28,194 bases of DNA from Eubacteriaceae bacterium UBA7485. Lineage in GTDB: Bacteria > Bacillota > Clostridia > Eubacteriales > Eubacteriaceae. The notes beneath the pieces are model-generated. The model was not told the DNA's origin. It saw nothing but the letters and a program-made list of their open reading frames with translations, and searched no databases. Location of the stretch: contig DLOL01000016.1 of the NCBI GenBank assembly GCA_002478485.1, positions 1 through 28,194 on the forward strand. The letters are read 5' to 3'. Positions 24,873-28,194 of the stretch are shown in pieces. A program made the position numbers and the translations under genes. Within the stretch, counting starts at the first letter, position 1, and each line of letters begins with the position of its first letter.

Positions 24873-26355
24873 ACATGGACATTTGGCTCAACCTAATCGG
24901 TTGATTTTCTAGGCCAGGGATCTCTTCCGCTTTATGATTTTCAATTCGGTACAATCTTCTTTCAATTACTTTTGAATTCCCTAAAAGATAAAGAGAATCT
25001 AAATATTCGAGATAATTCCCAGGAGAGATCATCCCATTAAAGTTAATGAGCTCAAGTCCGGTTGCAGTAACAATATCATTGACTAGTTCTACGCAATTCA
25101 TGCCCATTCCATAATAAGTTTTATAGTTAGATCCAGATTTAAACTTATAGAACTGAGTATGTTCGATCAAATACATTTGACTTGCAATATCATTATACCG
25201 TTCAGGAGGTCCGGGAATTTCACCATCTTGAGCCCTTTCAGCATCACTCTTCCAATAATAGGATTGACTCATAATCTGTTTGATTCTTTTCCTGACCTGT
25301 TCTTTGTCTTTATTTGTTAATCTTAATCCGAAAGCAATTAATATTTTTTTGCTTCTTGCTTCAGCAAATTCTATCTGACGTTGCGGCGGTATTAATCCCA
25401 TCACGCCATCAGCTAAGAGACCTTGCAGCTTGATTGATTTGTTATCGTAATCTCCATAAGAATATACTTGACCATCAAACAAAATATCACAATGACCAAA
25501 TCCTGGAATAATACCCGCTCTTGTATGAATATAAATAATCATATCAGGAGATCCATTATTATCCGGTTGCTCAAGATCCTTTAACTCTTTCTTGTTATAG
25601 CGGACTAAATTATTAATCCAGGAAAAATATCCAACAGGAATAAACCCAGCTAAAGCAATCGGTAAAGAAAAAGTAATTCTAGTGGAATAATCTCCCTTTG
25701 CTCCAAGTAAGGCTGTTACAGCATAAATAAATCTGTCTAATCCAAATAGAAATAAAAACATACCTGTAAGTATTCGGAGAAGATGGATACGACTTGGCCA
25801 TATTAAAAGTGCTATTCCAACTGCAAAATAAATAAGACCTACCCAGATACTCTTACCATTGTGAAACTGGTCTTTCTTTTGACGCCATGCATTTAAAAAG
25901 CTAAAAGCAGATAAAAGAAGAGAGAGTAATCCTACAATAACACAAAAGATAATGCACCATATTGTGGGCTCTACAATATATAGTGAAACAGCTCCTAAAA
26001 TTATCCACATTAAAAATCCCATGACTCTTTTTAATGGGCTTTCAATTTTAAGGCCGAATGTAAATAAATATAGAAAACCAACCAATATTATCATATAGGA
26101 AACGGCTAATATCCAAAGTTTCAATTCTATACGATTAGGCGTTAAAAGCATGAAACCTAGGTAAGCTACGAGTCCTAAGATAAAGGCCATAACCAGAACC
26201 AACCATTTACTTCTTGATTTCGCTTTCGGAGCTGGTCTACCGTCATCATCGTCTTGAAGATGATAATTCTGAAAATCTCCTTCTGTCCTATCGTTATCAA
26301 TTTCCTGTTCTATTTCAGGAATTGTTAATGAAGTTTTCTTTCCTTGCTTTTTCAT
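24871..26355 (-). CDS. Multi-pass membrane protein with possible permuted NlpC/P60-like domain
   Basis: I do not recognise this 494-aa protein as a named family. The first ~50 residues are polar with an acidic DDDD patch. About seven membrane spans follow (near 51-71, 80-101, 110-128, 131-155, 170-187, 190-217, 228-246); their short paired hairpins resemble HdeD/DUF308 repeats. The soluble C-terminal half (~265-494) has GFGHCDILFDGQVYSYGDYD (H288) and, 130 residues on, MNCVELVNDI (C421). The order His...Cys is that of permuted NlpC/P60 or LRAT-like cysteine hydrolases, so a membrane-anchored amidase or peptidase is a guess. The start at 26355 has TTTGGAG upstream; an ATG at 26490 lies at the expected transcription start and is unlikely. 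Confidence 0.75.
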   Translation of the reverse strand: MKKQGKKTSLTIPEIEQEIDNDRTEGDFQNYHLQDDDDGRPAPKAKSRSKWLVLVMAFILGLVAYLGFMLLTPNRIELKLWILAVSYMIILVGFLYLFTFGLKIESPLKRVMGFLMWIILGAVSLYIVEPTIWCIIFCVIVGLLSLLLSAFSFLNAWRQKKDQFHNGKSIWVGLIYFAVGIALLIWPSRIHLLRILTGMFLFLFGLDRFIYAVTALLGAKGDYSTRITFSLPIALAGFIPVGYFSWINNLVRYNKKELKDLEQPDNNGSPDMIIYIHTRAGIIPGFGHCDILFDGQVYSYGDYDNKSIKLQGLLADGVMGLIPPQRQIEFAEARSKKILIAFGLRLTNKDKEQVRKRIKQIMSQSYYWKSDAERAQDGEIPGPPERYNDIASQMYLIEHTQFYKFKSGSNYKTYYGMGMNCVELVNDIVTATGLELINFNGMISPGNYLEYLDSLYLLGNSKVIERRLYRIENHKAEEIPGLENQPIRLSQMSM

Positions 26356-26494
26356 AATTAACTCCAAAGATAATGCCTTTGTTATTCTGATTATCCAAGT
26401 ATTATCATGAAATAGACATTTTTCTTGATGGATTATTCTTTCTTGAATATTTAAGGAAACTCTCAATTTATAGGAAGGATTGAACAGCATTTTA

Positions 26495-26525
26495 ATTATA
26501 AACTATTCGAATTTAATAGATGCAA
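26495..26525 (-). promoter_or_regulatory. Promoter of membrane protein gene
   Basis: On the minus strand TTGCAT (26520-26525) and a consensus TATAAT (26495-26500) are 19 bases apart. The spacer contains the inverted repeat CTATT...AATAG (26503-26519), which could be an operator. Transcription would begin near 26488, giving an untranslated leader of about 130 bases before the chosen ATG. Confidence 0.55.
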
Positions 26526-26574
26526 AAATTATGAATGAAATATACTGGCCAAGAATTTATTCTTTTACATAAAG

Positions 26575-26598
26575 CTCTCGCGCATTATTGCGCGAGAG
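26575..26598 (-). terminator. Terminator overlapping the WYL gene stop
   Basis: A perfect 10-bp GC-rich stem (26575-26584 with 26589-26598) has a 4-base loop that contains most of the TAA stop codon of the WYL gene. The tail on the minus strand is CTTTATG, only weakly T-rich, so it may work partly as a 3'-end stabiliser. Confidence 0.65.
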
Positions 26599-27697
26599 TA
26601 TTTGAAGTTGAATCAAAAAGTTTATAAAAATCAAGGGTTTTCTCAAGCTCTTGCCTTAACTTCTGTTTAAGGCTTTCTGGAGAATTAATAAGAACATCTG
26701 GAGAATACTGTTTTGCAAAAATGAGCATGGATTCCTCATTAACATTCGCAGAACATAAAAGTCTTCCATTTTGAAGTTTTTGGATGCTTTCAAGTCGTCC
26801 AAAATAATCCATAACATCATCTAACATATCTTCTGGAACTGAGAATCTGACAAAGTTATTCTTACCAGAGTACATATAGATATGTTTATTCATGTAGTCT
26901 GATAAATCCAATCTTTGTCCATTCTGATCGCTTAGAGTTTCGATCGGACGAATAGATTCATCCAAAACCTCTATATCCTGAATGCGGTCAATTCTATAGT
27001 TTGAAAGATTTGAAAAATTATCATTATTCAAAATCAAGAAGTAAAATCCGCTTTTAGTAGCCAATTGATATGGACTCACTACATATTCACGAACACTTCC
27101 ATCTTCTCTGACTCTATGATGAAGTTTTTGATCAACACCGTACTTAGTATACTTAAACTTTACTTTCTTTTTTTGTTCAATAGCTTTACATAAAAGATCA
27201 ATACTGTTTAAAACCTGCTCATTATCGGTTCTTCTTGCATTTGGTTGCTCGATATAACCAATGTTTGATTTAAATCCGTTAGAAGTGAGCCTCTCAAGTT
27301 TTTGTACAATTTCTTTTGTATCTTTTTTATTTAAATTGCGTGAGAAGAGTAAAGAATCAATTAAGAGACGCAATTCAGCCGTATCAAAGATATGCTCTAA
27401 ATAAAAGTCTGAGAGCATGGAACTCTCTACATCTTCTCTATCCAAGCTTCGTCCTGATGTTTTTCTTGAAACAGTAGAATAATGAAGCTGCATAGGAAAA
27501 TCAGTAATCTCGTTGATAAATTCTGCTAAAAGTACTAAATCTCGACGGATAACCTTACGGTCTAATTCAACTTGATATTCCCTTGAAATCAAATCTCTTA
27601 TCATCTTTTGAGAAAGACGGTGATCTTTATCCGAGAACTGATATAAAACGCTGAAAATATAAAGAAGGCTTTGCTTTTTTGAATGGGTGGTATACAT
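26585..27697 (-). CDS. WYL-domain transcriptional regulator
   Basis: This protein of about 370 aa has an N-terminal helix-turn-helix region (HRLSQKMIRDLISREYQVEL, DRKVIRRDLVLL), typical of DeoR-like WYL regulators. The WYL domain follows (~175-265: KVKFKYTKYG..., REYVVSPYQLATKSGFYFLI, NYRIDRIQDIEVL), then a C-terminal WCX-type extension. WYL proteins sense ligands, often nucleic acids or nucleotides, and commonly control defence, DNA-repair or stress genes. I chose the ATG at 27697 with TAGGAAT upstream over an earlier one at 27739. Its neighbour is the unknown membrane protein on the same strand, separated by a terminator and a promoter; control of that gene is a reasonable guess but unproven. 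Confidence 0.88.
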   Translation of the reverse strand: MYTTHSKKQSLLYIFSVLYQFSDKDHRLSQKMIRDLISREYQVELDRKVIRRDLVLLAEFINEITDFPMQLHYSTVSRKTSGRSLDREDVESSMLSDFYLEHIFDTAELRLLIDSLLFSRNLNKKDTKEIVQKLERLTSNGFKSNIGYIEQPNARRTDNEQVLNSIDLLCKAIEQKKKVKFKYTKYGVDQKLHHRVREDGSVREYVVSPYQLATKSGFYFLILNNDNFSNLSNYRIDRIQDIEVLDESIRPIETLSDQNGQRLDLSDYMNKHIYMYSGKNNFVRFSVPEDMLDDVMDYFGRLESIQKLQNGRLLCSANVNEESMLIFAKQYSPDVLINSPESLKQKLRQELEKTLDFYKLFDSTSNTLAQ

Positions 27698-27775
27698 GAC
27701 TATTCCTACAATCTTTACTTTATAAATGAAGTTTAGCAAAGTACATGTTCCTAATTTGGTTCATCTAAGGAAAAA

Positions 27776-27806
27776 ACTATAATTATTTTTGAAAGATGCT
27801 TATCAA
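27776..27806 (-). promoter_or_regulatory. Possible promoter of WYL gene
   Basis: TTGATA (27801-27806) and TATAGT (27776-27781) on the minus strand, 19 bases apart, lie 80-110 bases before the chosen ATG. The match is fair, not strong. Confidence 0.35.
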
Positions 27807-27840
27807 GCCGAACATAATAAAACGTTTTCATTTAATAGGT

Positions 27841-27865
27841 AAAAAAAAACCGCTTTTAAGCGGTA
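27841..27865 (-). terminator. Terminator of the 5S-tRNA transcript
   Basis: A short stem ACCGCTT/AAGCGGT on the minus strand is followed by nine T (27841-27849). It lies just past tRNA-Asp and probably ends the rRNA-tRNA operon. Confidence 0.85.
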
Positions 27866-27876
27866 TTCATTCAAAA

Positions 27877-27953
27877 TGGCGACCTGAACGAGATTCGAAC
27901 TCGTGACCTCCAGCGTGACAGGCTGGCATTCTAACCAACTGAACTACCAGGCC
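27877..27953 (-). tRNA. tRNA-Asp (GTC)
   Basis: A complete cloverleaf with the anticodon loop CTGTCAC (anticodon GTC), acceptor stem GGCCTGG/TCAGGTC, T-arm GAGTTCGAATCTC and discriminator G. CCA is encoded (27877-27879 on the minus strand). Confidence 0.97.
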
Positions 27954-27962
27954 GCTTAAAAA

Positions 27963-28037
27963 TGGTGACCCTGCCGGGATTCGAACCCGGGTAACCGCCG
28001 TGAAAGGGCGGTGTCTTAACCGCTTGACCACAGGGCC
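27963..28037 (-). tRNA. tRNA-Glu (TTC)
   Basis: A complete cloverleaf: acceptor GGCCCTG/CAGGGTC, anticodon loop CTTTCAC (TTC), T-arm CGGGTTCGAATCCCG, discriminator A and encoded CCA. It is separated from tRNA-Asp by 9 bases. Confidence 0.97.
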
Positions 28038-28039
28038 TT

Positions 28040-28068
28040 AAAAAAGGATAGCGTGTATCGCGCTATCC
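28040..28068 (-). terminator. Terminator-like hairpin between tRNA-Asn and tRNA-Glu
   Basis: On the minus strand GGATAGCG and CGCTATCC (8 bp, 7-base loop; 28046-28053 with 28061-28068) are followed directly by six T. Only two bases then separate it from tRNA-Glu. It may be a partial terminator or a processing hairpin. Confidence 0.6.
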
Positions 28069-28080
28069 GCAATCATCAAA

Positions 28081-28158
<78 letters not shown>

Positions 28159-28165
28159 CATAAAA

Positions 28166-28194
28166 TCTGGCAATTTCCTATCCTCGCACACCGT
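28166..28194 (-). rRNA. 5S rRNA, 3' end only
   Basis: The minus strand reads GTGTGCGAGGATAGG then AAATTGCCAGA, which matches the 3' end of bacterial 5S rRNA (E. coli: TGCGAGAGTAGGGAACTGCCAG). The rest of the gene, and presumably 23S and 16S, lie beyond the right edge. The exact 3' end is uncertain by a few bases. Confidence 0.85.

Noticed and set aside
26356..26490. N-terminal extension of the membrane protein from the ATG at 26490
   Set aside because: This ATG falls at the expected transcription start of the TATAAT promoter and has no ribosome binding site; the ATG at 26355 has TTTGGAG.

Overview
This window looks like chromosomal core DNA of a low-GC Gram-positive bacterium (Bacillota). 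The gene order dapF-yicC-gmk-rpoZ-priA-def-fmt-(zinc peptidase)-rsmB-rlmN-prpC-prkC-rsgA-thiN / rpmB (opposite strand) / asp23-fakA-recG-rsmD-coaD-(coiled-coil protein) is the conserved Clostridia-type housekeeping block. The membrane metallopeptidase between fmt and rsmB, and the coiled-coil gene after coaD, point to Clostridia or Tissierellia rather than Bacilli. I cannot name a genus. Several usual members of the block are absent: remA between yicC and gmk, coaBC between rpoZ and priA, rpe between rsgA and thiN, and spoVM beside rpmB.

Layout. Positions 1-21,202 hold one long minus-strand series led by a good promoter in front of dapF (21232-21260). It is tightly packed, with many start/stop overlaps, and is punctuated by terminator-like hairpins after rsmB, prkC, thiN, the coiled-coil gene and cvfB, plus one inside recG. 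Only rpmB (6829-7017) lies on the plus strand there. At 21.2-21.35 kb a divergent promoter region opens a plus-strand operon rqcH-ylmH-rluD (21350-24844), ending at a bidirectional terminator. Two minus-strand genes follow: an unusual multi-pass membrane protein with a possible cysteine-peptidase-like C-terminal domain, and a WYL-domain regulator. The right edge carries the end of an rRNA operon read leftward: 5S rRNA 3' end, tRNA-Asn, tRNA-Glu, tRNA-Asp, terminator.

How the genes fit together. The block covers translation start and protein maturation (fmt, def), rRNA and ribosome maturation (rsmB, rlmN, rsmD, rsgA, rluD, rpmB), rescue of stalled ribosomes (rqcH, ylmH), transcription (rpoZ), nucleotide and cofactor supply (gmk, thiN, coaD), lysine/peptidoglycan precursor synthesis (dapF), fatty-acid activation (fakA), replication repair and restart (recG, priA) and a Ser/Thr kinase-phosphatase signalling pair (prkC, prpC).

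Most notable points: (1) the PriA homologue keeps its eight zinc cysteines but has lost recognisable Walker A, DEAH-box and arginine-finger motifs, so it is probably not an active helicase; (2) a strong terminator-like hairpin with a T-rich tail lies inside the recG coding sequence; (3) terminator hairpins sit directly against the next gene, with no room for a promoter, at cvfB, rlmN and tRNA-Glu; (4) the membrane protein at 24871-26355 couples seven or so membrane spans to a His...Cys domain I cannot assign firmly.
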